Assembly (NCBI GenBank): GCA_002369135.1
Contig: DFEY01000003.1
Coordinates: 273,268 to 337,267, forward strand
Reading direction: 5' to 3'
Length of the DNA: 64,000 nt
DNA from: Lachnospira sp. UBA3790
GTDB taxonomy: Bacteria; Bacillota; Clostridia; Lachnospirales; Lachnospiraceae
The notes beneath the pieces are model-generated. The model was not told the DNA's origin, did not search any database, and was given only the letters and a program-made list of their open reading frames with translations. Each line of letters opens with the position of its first letter. The first letter of the stretch is position 1. Below, one piece after another: positions 23,991 through 32,712 of the stretch. A program made the translations under genes and the position numbers.

Positions 23991-25830
23991 GATTTCAAAA
24001 AAAGAAATAAATAAGATGTTTGAGATATTTAAACATAGTATAAAAAGAAATATATCTATTAATATTATCTACTTATGCTTCCTTGTGATAGGATTTCCTA
24101 TATTACAGTTGATTGTAAGGTTAAATAAAAAACTGTTTGTCTTTGACATTGTAGATGAATTTCAAGAGTTCTATGAAAATCTAAGTGTAGGAATTGCTTC
24201 ATACTTTGTTTCGTTCATAGTAATTGTTTTTGCTACAATCATTGCTTCAATGACTTTTAGATATTTGCATCAAAAACGCCAGGAAGACTTCATAGAGAGT
24301 ATTCCTTTAAAGAAGTCGCAAATAGTTATGTCAAAGTATTTGGCGATAATCGTTCAGGTGATTGTTCCACTGATATTGGTCTTGATATTAGGCGGAGTTT
24401 TGACATTTTCATGGTCTGGTTTTTTAGAAGTGATGCGTGTACTAGGCTTGATGATTATCATGGTTCTAAGCCATGTTACAATAATGGCCTTAATGTTCCA
24501 GTATACTGGCCAAACATTTACAGCCATTGCTATGGTCGTTTTATTAAATTATGCAACACCTATTTTAATTTTCCTATTAGCAAGTTTGCCAATGGGAATA
24601 CTACCAGGTTATGTTAATAATCTGCCACTAATGAGTTCAGGTGTCTTTTCGCCTACCGTTTCTTATGCCTTTGCCGCAAGCGGTGAAGGACAACTGTTTT
24701 ACATTTTTTATTGGACAGTACTAACAGTTATTGGAATTATTCTTTTGAAAAGAGCATCTGCTCGAAGAAGAGCTGAAGAGGCAGAGAATAGATATGTGGC
24801 GAAAGGTTTAGAAGTCGGTGCCAAAATAGTTGTGATTTGGGCTGCAGGAATTCTAGGTGGAACGATATTATCTAGAATTGCAGAATGGACTGAAAGCTCG
24901 AGCGGTTTAGTAATTACTAATTTTATTCTCGGTTTGGTTGTGGCTATTTTTGTATCTGGTTTGGTATTAGAAGTCATAATAAATAAGAACTTAAAGAAGT
25001 TTAAATCTGTATTAATTATCATGTTAGTACTTGTTATAGTCAATGTGGGATATTACTTTGTTATTTCGTATGATGTCATCGGTTATGTTAAAAAAGTGCC
25101 AAGGCTAGAAGATGTAGAAGGCGTCACTGTGAGTATGTTTGACCCTTTTGACGAGGATCAATACTCTGTTTCTTATTCTGATGAAAAACATAAGAAAGAT
25201 TTATTACAAATCCATAATACAATTGTTAAAACTATTGAAGATAAATATCCATCTGGCTTTTATAAATTTGATGAACAAATATTAGATGATTTAAATGAGA
25301 ATTCTAAATCACATTCACTGGATACAGATAGGAATTCTGAAACAGAGTCACCGGATGCAGATGATTATAATTATAATACACCTGACAAGGAAGAATACCC
25401 TGATGAATTTGACGATGAAGGATATATCACTTGGGATAATGTGTTTTTTACTCTTACGTATAAATTAAAAGATGGGAGTGTATTGAAACGAGAGTACGAT
25501 ATGCCGAGAAGAGCAATGGGATTGTTTGAACAAGATGTTAACTATAAAGTATTAAGAAACACTAATCCGAAAGACTATGAAAGTTATATGGTATATGAAA
25601 ATGAAGAAAACTATGGAGGAGACCACGGCTATGACAGAAAAAAGGATTTGAAAGAAATAGTAAATGCTCTAAAAGATGACTATAAACAGTATGGTGCAGT
25701 TAAGTATTCATCAGAGTGTTTCCTTCTTTGTATTTCTACCGAGGAAGAAGATCTAGAGTTTAATATTCCTCCAAATTACAAGCGTGTGATCAGTACATTA
25801 AAAAAACAAGGAATTGATATACCTAAATAA
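23980..25830 (+). CDS. ABC transporter permease with large C-terminal domain
   Basis: 616 residues. About seven or eight membrane segments lie between residues 25 and 365, including a long internal cytoplasmic stretch KRASARRRAEEAENR near 255-270. After the last segment (about 342-362) comes an extracytoplasmic C-terminal domain of about 240 residues, acidic and soluble (SETESPDADDYNYNTPDKEEYPD). ABC-2 permeases usually lack such a domain. Strong ribosome binding site GGAGGAGG inside the ATPase gene before ATG 23980. It is the last gene of the operon; no terminator with a T-run is visible before the pnp promoter. Confidence 0.85.
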   Translation: MANKISKKEINKMFEIFKHSIKRNISINIIYLCFLVIGFPILQLIVRLNKKLFVFDIVDEFQEFYENLSVGIASYFVSFIVIVFATIIASMTFRYLHQKRQEDFIESIPLKKSQIVMSKYLAIIVQVIVPLILVLILGGVLTFSWSGFLEVMRVLGLMIIMVLSHVTIMALMFQYTGQTFTAIAMVVLLNYATPILIFLLASLPMGILPGYVNNLPLMSSGVFSPTVSYAFAASGEGQLFYIFYWTVLTVIGIILLKRASARRRAEEAENRYVAKGLEVGAKIVVIWAAGILGGTILSRIAEWTESSSGLVITNFILGLVVAIFVSGLVLEVIINKNLKKFKSVLIIMLVLVIVNVGYYFVISYDVIGYVKKVPRLEDVEGVTVSMFDPFDEDQYSVSYSDEKHKKDLLQIHNTIVKTIEDKYPSGFYKFDEQILDDLNENSKSHSLDTDRNSETESPDADDYNYNTPDKEEYPDEFDDEGYITWDNVFFTLTYKLKDGSVLKREYDMPRRAMGLFEQDVNYKVLRNTNPKDYESYMVYENEENYGGDHGYDRKKDLKEIVNALKDDYKQYGAVKYSSECFLLCISTEEEDLEFNIPPNYKRVISTLKKQGIDIPK

Positions 25831-25854
25831 TAACCGTTTCGACTCGATTAAACC

Positions 25855-25883
25855 TTGATTTTTCCCTTATTTTAGGCTAGTAT
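25855..25883 (+). promoter_or_regulatory. Promoter of pnp
   Basis: TTGATT (25855-25860) and TAGTAT (25878-25883) with a 17-bp spacer; start expected near 25890. Confidence 0.6.
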
Positions 25884-25924
25884 ATGTAAGGTTACATAAA
25901 AGTTTAAGTATTAAGAAAAGGAGA

Positions 25925-25941
25925 GGCCAAAAGAGTTGGCC
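25925..25941 (+). promoter_or_regulatory. Leader hairpin before the pnp ribosome binding site
   Basis: GGCCAA and TTGGCC form a perfect 6-bp stem around AAGAG, ending 1 bp before the GAAGAAG region that precedes ATG 25952. In E. coli the pnp leader stem is a processing and autoregulation site; a similar role here is only a suggestion. Confidence 0.5.
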
Positions 25942-25951
25942 GGAAGAAGAA

Positions 25952-28033
25952 ATGAAAAGTTTTAGTATGGAGATTGGCGGCAAAACTTTAACAGTCGATA
26001 TCGACAGAGTCGCTAAACAAGCAAACGGTGCAGCAATGATGCACTATGGAGACACAACAGTTCTATCTACAGCTACGGCTTCAGAGAAGCCTAGAGAAGG
26101 AATCGATTTCTTCCCTTTATCAGTAGAGTTCGAGGAGAAGATGTACTCAGTAGGAAAGATTCCTGGTGGATTTAATAAGAGAGAGGGTAAGGCTTCAGAA
26201 AACTCAGTTCTTACAGCTAGAGTTATCGACAGACCTATGCGTCCTCTATTCCCTAAAGACTATAGAAACGATGTTACATTAAACAACCTTGTTTTATCTG
26301 TAGATCCAGAATGTAGACCAGAGATTGTAGCAATGCTTGGTTCAGCCATTTCAACTTGCGTTTCTGACATTCCATTTGCCGGACCATGTGCTATGACACA
26401 GATCGGTTTAGTGGATGGTGAGTTTATTGTAAACCCATCACAGAAACAGTGGGACGAAGGTGACCTACAGCTTACAGTTGCGTCTACAAAAGAAAAAGTA
26501 ATTATGATTGAAGCCGGTGCTAATATCATCCCAGAAGATAAGATGATTGAAGCTATTTACATGGCTCATGATATCAACCAAGAGATTAACGCATTTATCG
26601 AAAAGATTTGTGCTGAGGTTGGTAAAGAAAAACACGAATATGAGAGTCAGGCTATCCCTGAAGAATTATTTGACGCCATCAAAGAAATCGTTACTCCAGA
26701 AGAAATGGAAGTGGCAGTATTTACTGATGACAAGCAAACAAGAGAAGCTAACATTTCAGAAATTACTGAGAAGTTAGAAGAAGCTTTTGCAGAGAACGAA
26801 GAATATCTAGCAGTATTAGGTGAGGCTATCTATCAGTATCAGAAGAAGACTGTACGTAAGATGATCTTGAAAGACCACAAGCGTCCAGACGGAAGAGCGC
26901 TAGATCAGATTAGACCACTTGCTGCAGAAGTTGATTTGATTCCAAGAGTTCATGGTTCAGCTATGTTTACTCGTGGACAAACTCAGATCTGTAACATCTG
27001 TACTTTGGCTCCTTTGTCAGAGTCACAGAGAATCGATGGATTAGATGAGAACGTAACAACTAAGAGATATATGCACCACTACAATTTCCCATCATACTCA
27101 GTTGGTGAGACTAGACCATCAAGAGGTCCAGGACGAAGAGAGATTGGTCACGGTGCTTTGGCAGAGAAAGCTCTTATGCCAGTACTTCCAAGCGAAGAGG
27201 AATTCCCATATGCTATCAGAACTGTATCAGAGACATTTGAGTCAAACGGTTCTACATCAATGGCATCAACATGTTCATCATGTATGTCACTAATGGCAAC
27301 AGGTGTTCCAATCAAAGCTATGGTAGCAGGTATCTCATGTGGTCTTGTTACTGGTGAGACTGATGATGACTATGTACTATTAACTGATATCCAGGGTCTT
27401 GAGGACTTCTTTGGCGACATGGACTTTAAGGTTACAGGTACTACAGAAGGTATCACAGCTATCCAGATGGATATTAAGATTCACGGTCTAACTCGTGAGA
27501 TAGTAGAAGGCGCAATCAAGCGTACAAGAGAAGCTAGACTATTCATCATGGACACATGTATGAAGCCAGCTATTGCAGAGCCACGTAAAGAATTAAATGA
27601 ATATGCACCAAAGATTGAGTCAATGCAGATTGACCCAGAGAAGATTGGTGATGTTGTTGGTAAGAGTGGTAAGACTATCAATGCTATTATCGAAGAGACA
27701 GGCGTTAAGATTGACATCACAGACGAAGGTATGGTTTCAATCTGCGGCGTAGACAAAGAAGCTATCGATAAAGCGAAAGAATATATCGAAATCATAACTA
27801 CAGACTTCGAAGAAGGACAAATCCTTGAAGGTACTGTAGTAAGCATTAAAGAATTTGGTGCGTTCATCGAATTCGCCCCAGGCAAAGAAGGAATGGTTCA
27901 CATTTCTAAGATCGCTAAAGAGAGAGTAAACCACGTAGAAGATTACCTAACACTAGGTGACCGCGTCAAATGTAAATGTTTAGGAAAGGATCGTATGGGT
28001 CGAATTAGCTTCTCTATCAAAGATGCAGAATAA
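25952..28033 (+). CDS. pnp: Polyribonucleotide nucleotidyltransferase (PNPase)
   Basis: PNPase is the phosphorolytic 3'-5' exonuclease that degrades mRNA. 693 residues, the standard length: first RNase PH domain (KMYSVGKIPGGFNKREGK), helical linker, second RNase PH domain (HGSAMFTRGQTQ, SETFESNGSTSMAS, and the DIQGLEDFFGDMDFKVTGT metal/phosphate motif), KH domain (IGDVVGKSGKTINAI) and S1 domain (GTVVSIKEFGAFIEFAPGKEGMVHIS). Monocistronic, between its own promoter and terminator. Confidence 0.98.
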   Translation: MKSFSMEIGGKTLTVDIDRVAKQANGAAMMHYGDTTVLSTATASEKPREGIDFFPLSVEFEEKMYSVGKIPGGFNKREGKASENSVLTARVIDRPMRPLFPKDYRNDVTLNNLVLSVDPECRPEIVAMLGSAISTCVSDIPFAGPCAMTQIGLVDGEFIVNPSQKQWDEGDLQLTVASTKEKVIMIEAGANIIPEDKMIEAIYMAHDINQEINAFIEKICAEVGKEKHEYESQAIPEELFDAIKEIVTPEEMEVAVFTDDKQTREANISEITEKLEEAFAENEEYLAVLGEAIYQYQKKTVRKMILKDHKRPDGRALDQIRPLAAEVDLIPRVHGSAMFTRGQTQICNICTLAPLSESQRIDGLDENVTTKRYMHHYNFPSYSVGETRPSRGPGRREIGHGALAEKALMPVLPSEEEFPYAIRTVSETFESNGSTSMASTCSSCMSLMATGVPIKAMVAGISCGLVTGETDDDYVLLTDIQGLEDFFGDMDFKVTGTTEGITAIQMDIKIHGLTREIVEGAIKRTREARLFIMDTCMKPAIAEPRKELNEYAPKIESMQIDPEKIGDVVGKSGKTINAIIEETGVKIDITDEGMVSICGVDKEAIDKAKEYIEIITTDFEEGQILEGTVVSIKEFGAFIEFAPGKEGMVHISKIAKERVNHVEDYLTLGDRVKCKCLGKDRMGRISFSIKDAE

Positions 28034-28049
28034 ATAAAATTTTATAAAT

Positions 28050-28104
28050 AACAAAAAACGATGTTGTGCGAACGATTGTTAGTGAGCACGCATCGTTTTT
28101 TGTT
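28050..28104 (+). terminator. pnp terminator
   Basis: A long hairpin: the AACAAAAAACGATG and CATCGTTTTTTGTT arms, then an inner GTGC/GCAC stem, with a T-run in the descending arm. The A- and T-tracts make it plausible in both directions. Confidence 0.85.
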
Positions 28105-28105
28105 A

Positions 28106-28134
28106 TTGGAAAACATTATATATTTTAGTATAAT
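28106..28134 (+). promoter_or_regulatory. Promoter of the cysteine-synthase-like gene
   Basis: TTGGAA (28106-28111) and TATAAT (28129-28134) with a 17-bp spacer. Confidence 0.75.
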
Positions 28135-28163
28135 GTTTGAGAGTGAAAGAGAGAGGGAAATAA

Positions 28164-29093
28164 ATGATTTACAACAATGTTTTGGAGTTTGTCGGACACA
28201 CTCCAATGGTAAGATTGAACAAAATGGTAGATGAAGATTCTGCACAAGTCCTAGTTAAATTCGAGGGCTTAAATGTTGGCGGTTCTATTAAAACTAGAAC
28301 TGCGTGGCAGATGATTAAAAATGCAGAACAAGAAGGTATAATAAATGAGGATAGCATTATAGTTGAACCTACTAGTGGAAACCAAGGAATTGGTTTGGCG
28401 TTGGTGGGAGCAGTAAAAGGCTATAAGACTATCATCATTATGCCTGACTCTGTCAGCGAAGAGAGAAGAAAATTGGTCGAGCATTATGGGGCAGAAGTGA
28501 AATTGGTACATGATGACGGCGACATAGGAAAGTGCATGGGTGAGTGCCTAGATATTGCAATGAAGATGAAAGAAGAGGACGACAAAGTATTCGTACCTCA
28601 GCAGTTCATTAACCCAAACAACATAAAGGCACACACGCACCACACAGGTCTAGAAATAATGGAGCAGGTGGAGGGACCTATTGATGGTTTCTGCGCAGGC
28701 ATCGGTACTGGAGGCACACTCTCAGGTATTGGCCGCGTTCTAAAGAACCAAAATCCAGACATTACTATCTGGGCTGTTGAGCCAGAAAACGCAGCGATAC
28801 TTGCTGGAGGTAATATTGGAACTCATCTCCAGATGGGTATAGGTGATGGATTTATCCCAGGAAACCTAGATCAAGAAATATATGATGACGTTTATATAGT
28901 TACAGACGACGAAGCAATAAACACCGCCAAAGACCTTGCAAGAAAAGAAGGTTTGATGTGCGGAATTTCTAGTGGTACAAATGTGGCGGCAGCCATTGCG
29001 CTTGCTAAGAAATTAGGAAAAGGTAAAACAGTGGTGACAGTACTTCCTGATACTGCTGAGAGATATTTCTCAACACCGTTGTTTGACGAGTAA
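28164..29093 (+). CDS. cysK: PLP-dependent cysteine synthase family protein
   Basis: 309 residues of the beta-substituting fold II PLP family, making cysteine from O-acetylserine and sulfide. The PLP lysine lies in GGSIKTRTAWQMI, the substrate-binding loop reads PTSGNQGIGLALV and the phosphate cup is GTGGTLSGIGRVL. The C-terminal ISSGTNVAAAIALA and TVLPDTAERYFSTPLF are normal for CysK. Two residues differ from most CysK: SVKDR reads SIKTR, and TSGNTG reads TSGNQG. Substrate could thus differ (a related amino-acid synthase or cystathionine-type enzyme). It has its own promoter; a small membrane-protein gene follows after 3 bp. Confidence 0.82.
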   Translation: MIYNNVLEFVGHTPMVRLNKMVDEDSAQVLVKFEGLNVGGSIKTRTAWQMIKNAEQEGIINEDSIIVEPTSGNQGIGLALVGAVKGYKTIIIMPDSVSEERRKLVEHYGAEVKLVHDDGDIGKCMGECLDIAMKMKEEDDKVFVPQQFINPNNIKAHTHHTGLEIMEQVEGPIDGFCAGIGTGGTLSGIGRVLKNQNPDITIWAVEPENAAILAGGNIGTHLQMGIGDGFIPGNLDQEIYDDVYIVTDDEAINTAKDLARKEGLMCGISSGTNVAAAIALAKKLGKGKTVVTVLPDTAERYFSTPLFDE

Positions 29094-29096
29094 AAC

Positions 29097-29420
29097 ATGA
29101 ACGAAAAATTTGATTACAAAAAAATAGACGAGCATCAAGTTACTGAAAATATGATTAAAATGTTCGAAGAACTAAGAGTAAGAAGAGATAAGTACAAAAA
29201 GTACGGACCTCTTTTTATTCTTGTTTCTGGAATTATATTTTTGGCACTTATGTTCAGCTTAGAGAGCAAAGTGTTTTTCTTAATACTCTGGGTTATTTCA
29301 GTCATTTACTGCGCGGCATTAATGATTAGATCTGAATACAGATATCATCAGTGCGCAAAACTACTTGGACTGTTAGAAGACGAGGAAGAACAAGGAGAAG
29401 AAGATGAAAAAGTTATTTAA
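29097..29420 (+). CDS. Small membrane protein of unknown function
   Basis: 107 residues: a charged N-terminal helix (about 1-38), two membrane segments (about 40-56 and 60-78) and an acidic tail (EDEEEQGEEDEK). I do not recognise a family. It lies 3 bp after the cysteine-synthase gene and overlaps the YhgE/Pip gene by 17 bp, so it is translated with them; a role alongside the Pip protein is the simplest guess. Confidence 0.6.
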   Translation: MNEKFDYKKIDEHQVTENMIKMFEELRVRRDKYKKYGPLFILVSGIIFLALMFSLESKVFFLILWVISVIYCAALMIRSEYRYHQCAKLLGLLEDEEEQGEEDEKVI

Positions 29421-31566
29421 CATTTTTAAGCACGATATAAAAAATGTTTCAAAGAACATGATTATATTTGTTGTGATTATCGGTATTACAATTCTTCCGG
29501 CACTATATGCTTGGTTTAACATCGCTTCTAACTGGGACCCATATGCAAATACTGGTGGATTGCCATTTGCCATCTGCAGCAAAGACGCAGGCTATCAGTA
29601 CAAGACTGTAAAGATAAACGCAGGTGATAGTATTATTGACGGTCTAAAGGGTAAGCCTCAAATGAAATGGGATTTCGTAAGCGAAGAAGAGGCTAAAGCT
29701 GGAGTAAAGGATGGCAAATACTACGCAGCTGTTATTATTCCAGAAGACTTCAGTGAAAATCTTTTGTCCATAGTTTCTGGTAATTTCAAGCAGGCGAAAC
29801 TTCAGTACTATGCAAACGAAAAGAAAAATGCTATCGCAACAAAAATCACCGACAAAGGCGTCCAAGCGATAGAAGAGAGCATTGGTACAGAGTATGTTGA
29901 TACCCTAGGAAAAACTTTGGGTACAGCACTTGGCTTGGCTAGCGATGAAATCACAAACAAAAAAGGTGAGCTAGCAGACAAAGTAGTATCTGATTTAAAA
30001 GATACAAAGAAGGATATAAAAACGTTCAAGAGTTCAGTCGATGTTTTGATGGATACTCTTGATTCAATAGAAGATTTGGTACAGTCCAACAAAGAACTTA
30101 TGCCAACTGTTAAGAAGAGTTTGAGCAAGGCTGGTGTCTTTAACGAGGACGTAAAATCAATCTTGACCGCGACAAAGGGCACGGCCTCAGACATTACTGC
30201 ATCACTTGAGGGCATTATGAGTGCTGGCGGAACATATATGACAAATGTTGCTGATAAAGCAGACGAAGCGTTTGGCTATTCAGACAATGACCCAATGAAA
30301 GCGGCAGATAAACTAGAGAGAATTAAAGTTACTAATCAGAAAATTATTTCTGTAAATAATAAAGTAATCTCAATATTAGAAAATATGCAGTCAAATTTAG
30401 GGGTCAATTGCTCTAAGGCTATCAAGAAACTACAGGCTGCAAACAAAAAACAGGAAGCAATAATAAGTGTTATTAATGCTGCAGTTAAGAAAATAAGATC
30501 AACAGGAAAGGTGCCTGAAAATGTGCAAGCGCAAGTTAAGCAGGCTATTGCGGATGCTGACCAGGCTTTGGCGAAGGCTGAGAGTTCATACTTGCAGCTA
30601 AAACCTAAAATCGATAAGCTTGTAAATAAGGCTTTCTCGGTCTTTGACGATGTCACAGAATTTATCAACGTGCTAAAAGCAGGACCAGAGCAGATAGATA
30701 ATGTTTTGGACAGCGCGCTTGATACTACAGCAAACCTTAAGAAGGCGCTAAAAGATTTAAAGACATTTTTAACTACAGTCGATAAGAGAATAGACAAAGT
30801 AATAGTAAAAGTGAAAGATGTGAAGGGCGATAATGTAATTGAAAATATCATTCTCCCTATAGTGAAGGATCCAAATGCTTTGGGCAAGTTTGTTTCTTCA
30901 CCAGTATCGTATGATACGCATAGAGTTTATCCAATTAAGAACTACGGTTCAGCTATGGCACCATTTTATTCAACACTTGCTATTTGGGTAGGTGCGTTAG
31001 TGCTAGTGGCAGTACTAAATGTTCAAGTTTCTAGAAAAGAAAGAGAAAAACTTAATAATCCAAACACAACACAGTGTTTCTTTGGAAGATATCTAGCGTT
31101 CTTTATAATTGGACAGTTGCAAGCGCTAATTATTGCGCTAGGAGATTTATTCTTCTTAAAGATTCAAAGCGATAGTCCAATACTATTTATTTTGACATGT
31201 ATGCTATCGAGCTTTGTATACACAATGCTAATTTATTCGCTAACAGTGACATTTAGTGTAATAGGTAAAGCGATTGCTGTTATAATAATGGTATTGCAAG
31301 TAGCTGGTTCGGGTGGTACATTCCCTATTGAAGTGCTTCCTGGTCCATTCAGAGCGATGGCGCCATTCTTACCATTTAAGTACAGTGTTGATGCACTTCG
31401 TGAGACAGTGGCAGGAGTAAACACAGCACATTATTTGCAGCAAATTGGTATATTCGCATTGTTCATTTTAGTTGGATTATTTATAGGACTAGTGCTAAGA
31501 AAGCCATGTCTAAAAATAATATCATTTTTCAATAATAAGATAGAGGAAAGCGATTTGATTATTTAA
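29404..31566 (+). CDS. YhgE/Pip family membrane protein
   Basis: 720 residues. N-terminal TM (about 16-36) with the family motif LPALYAWFNIASNWDPY, then a large extracellular coiled-coil-rich region (about 40-510; ILENMQSNLGVN, KLQAANKKQEAI and similar), then five C-terminal membrane segments of ABC-2 type (about 520-705) with ending FFNNKIEESDLII. The family includes the Lactococcus phage infection protein Pip and the EsaA/YueB type secretion and phage-receptor proteins. Function here unknown; phage receptor or export roles are possible. Ribosome binding site GAAGAAG in the previous gene. Confidence 0.88.
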   Translation: MKKLFNIFKHDIKNVSKNMIIFVVIIGITILPALYAWFNIASNWDPYANTGGLPFAICSKDAGYQYKTVKINAGDSIIDGLKGKPQMKWDFVSEEEAKAGVKDGKYYAAVIIPEDFSENLLSIVSGNFKQAKLQYYANEKKNAIATKITDKGVQAIEESIGTEYVDTLGKTLGTALGLASDEITNKKGELADKVVSDLKDTKKDIKTFKSSVDVLMDTLDSIEDLVQSNKELMPTVKKSLSKAGVFNEDVKSILTATKGTASDITASLEGIMSAGGTYMTNVADKADEAFGYSDNDPMKAADKLERIKVTNQKIISVNNKVISILENMQSNLGVNCSKAIKKLQAANKKQEAIISVINAAVKKIRSTGKVPENVQAQVKQAIADADQALAKAESSYLQLKPKIDKLVNKAFSVFDDVTEFINVLKAGPEQIDNVLDSALDTTANLKKALKDLKTFLTTVDKRIDKVIVKVKDVKGDNVIENIILPIVKDPNALGKFVSSPVSYDTHRVYPIKNYGSAMAPFYSTLAIWVGALVLVAVLNVQVSRKEREKLNNPNTTQCFFGRYLAFFIIGQLQALIIALGDLFFLKIQSDSPILFILTCMLSSFVYTMLIYSLTVTFSVIGKAIAVIIMVLQVAGSGGTFPIEVLPGPFRAMAPFLPFKYSVDALRETVAGVNTAHYLQQIGIFALFILVGLFIGLVLRKPCLKIISFFNNKIEESDLII

Positions 31567-31580
31567 ATCGCAAGAGTATT

Positions 31581-31802
31581 ATGGCAAATTTAACAGAAGA
31601 TCAAAAAATCAAAATAGGATTAATCCTAAACAAAGTAAACACAGTATTGTTTGTGGCATTCTTTATAGTTGTTTGCGTGGTTGGTGTTTTACCAATGCCT
31701 ATTTTTCTAACATTAGTTGGAGCAATCTTTGTGGCATTTGCAGTATGCACCATCATTTCAAATAAATTTTTAAAGAACTACAAACCAGATAAAAAGAAGT
31801 AA
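31581..31802 (+). CDS. Small two-TM membrane protein
   Basis: 73 residues: a short N-terminal cytoplasmic part (NLTEDQKIKIGLILNKV), two membrane segments (about 18-38 and 42-60) and a Lys-rich tail (NYKPDKKK). Family not recognised. It starts 14 bp after the YhgE/Pip gene with the weak ribosome binding site AAGAG, and 9 bp before hisA, in the same reading direction, probably in one transcript. Confidence 0.6.
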   Translation: MANLTEDQKIKIGLILNKVNTVLFVAFFIVVCVVGVLPMPIFLTLVGAIFVAFAVCTIISNKFLKNYKPDKKK

Positions 31803-31811
31803 GGAAGCATT

Positions 31812-32582
31812 ATGAAATTTAGACCTTGTATTGACATTCACAACGGAGCAGTAAAACAGATAGTTGGTGAATCTTTGAATAAGGATTCGTCAAAGGCTTT
31901 GGAAAACTTTGCTACAAAGCAAAGCGCAAAGAAATATGCCAAAAGATACAAAAAAGACGGACTATCTGGCGGACATATTATTATGCTTAATTCTTTGGAT
32001 TCTCCTATGTATACCGCCACAAAGAAACAAGCTCTAAAGGCGCTAAAAGCATATCCTAATGCTATGCAAGTAGGTGGTGGAATTAATAATAGAACAGCCA
32101 CAGAGTTTATAAGAGCGGGTGCTACTCATGTTATTGTCACATCGTATGTCTTCTTTGAAGGACGCATTAACTATGACCACCTAAAGAAACTAGCAGAAGC
32201 GGTAGGACCAGACAAAGTAGTTCTAGATCTTAGCTGCAGAAAACGAGGCGATGACTACTTTGTAGTTACAGATAGATGGCAAAACTTTACCGAGGAAAAG
32301 GTAACTCCGGAACTGTTTGAAAAACTAGATCAGTACTGTGATGAGTTCTTAGTGCACGGAGTAGACAGAGAAGGAAAACGTTCAGGAATGGACGAAGAAC
32401 TAGTTAAGATTCTAGCAAGTTACGATGGAAAGCCAATCACGTACGCAGGAGGCATTTCTAGCATAGAACAGATAGAGAAATTTAAAGATGCATGTGGTGG
32501 AAAACTAGATTTCACAATAGGCTCTGCGCTAGACATTTTTGGCGGTGATTTAGCCTATGATGATGTAAAAAACTACAAGTAA
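31812..32582 (+). CDS. hisA: Phosphoribosylformimino-AICAR ribotide isomerase, eukaryotic-type HisA
   Basis: 256 residues. The sequence begins MKFRPCIDIHNGAVKQIVG and continues with GGHIIMLN, AMQVGGGINNRTA, GATHVIVTSYVF, VLDLSCRKRGDDYFVVTDRWQ, EFLVHGVDREGKRSGMDEELV and PITYAGGISSIEQI. This is the variant of the HisA barrel known from fungi and plants (HIS6 type), not the ordinary bacterial HisA of about 240 residues. It catalyses the fourth step of histidine synthesis (ProFAR to PRFAR). There are no other his genes in the window. Ribosome binding site AAGGAAG before ATG 31812. Confidence 0.88.
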   Translation: MKFRPCIDIHNGAVKQIVGESLNKDSSKALENFATKQSAKKYAKRYKKDGLSGGHIIMLNSLDSPMYTATKKQALKALKAYPNAMQVGGGINNRTATEFIRAGATHVIVTSYVFFEGRINYDHLKKLAEAVGPDKVVLDLSCRKRGDDYFVVTDRWQNFTEEKVTPELFEKLDQYCDEFLVHGVDREGKRSGMDEELVKILASYDGKPITYAGGISSIEQIEKFKDACGGKLDFTIGSALDIFGGDLAYDDVKNYK

Positions 32583-32605
32583 AAATAAATAGATAAATAT
32601 ATTAA

Positions 32606-32632
32606 AAAAAGCCGAAAATATCGGCTTTTTTG
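32606..32632 (+). terminator. Terminator after hisA
   Basis: AAAAAAGCCGA pairs with TCGGCTTTTTT around AAATA, with T-run to 32632. Confidence 0.92.
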
Positions 32633-32645
32633 TTGCTTTTTTGTA

Positions 32646-32674
32646 TCGCAAAACACTCAAAAATATGGTAAAAT
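32646..32674 (+). promoter_or_regulatory. Probable promoter of uppP
   Basis: An extended -10, TGGTAAAAT (TG at 32666-32667, TAAAAT 32669-32674), with a weak TCGCAA at the correct 17-bp distance. Confidence 0.45.
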
Positions 32675-32712
32675 ATAGGGGATTGTGAGACGAAATATAA
32701 AGGAGCAGAATA

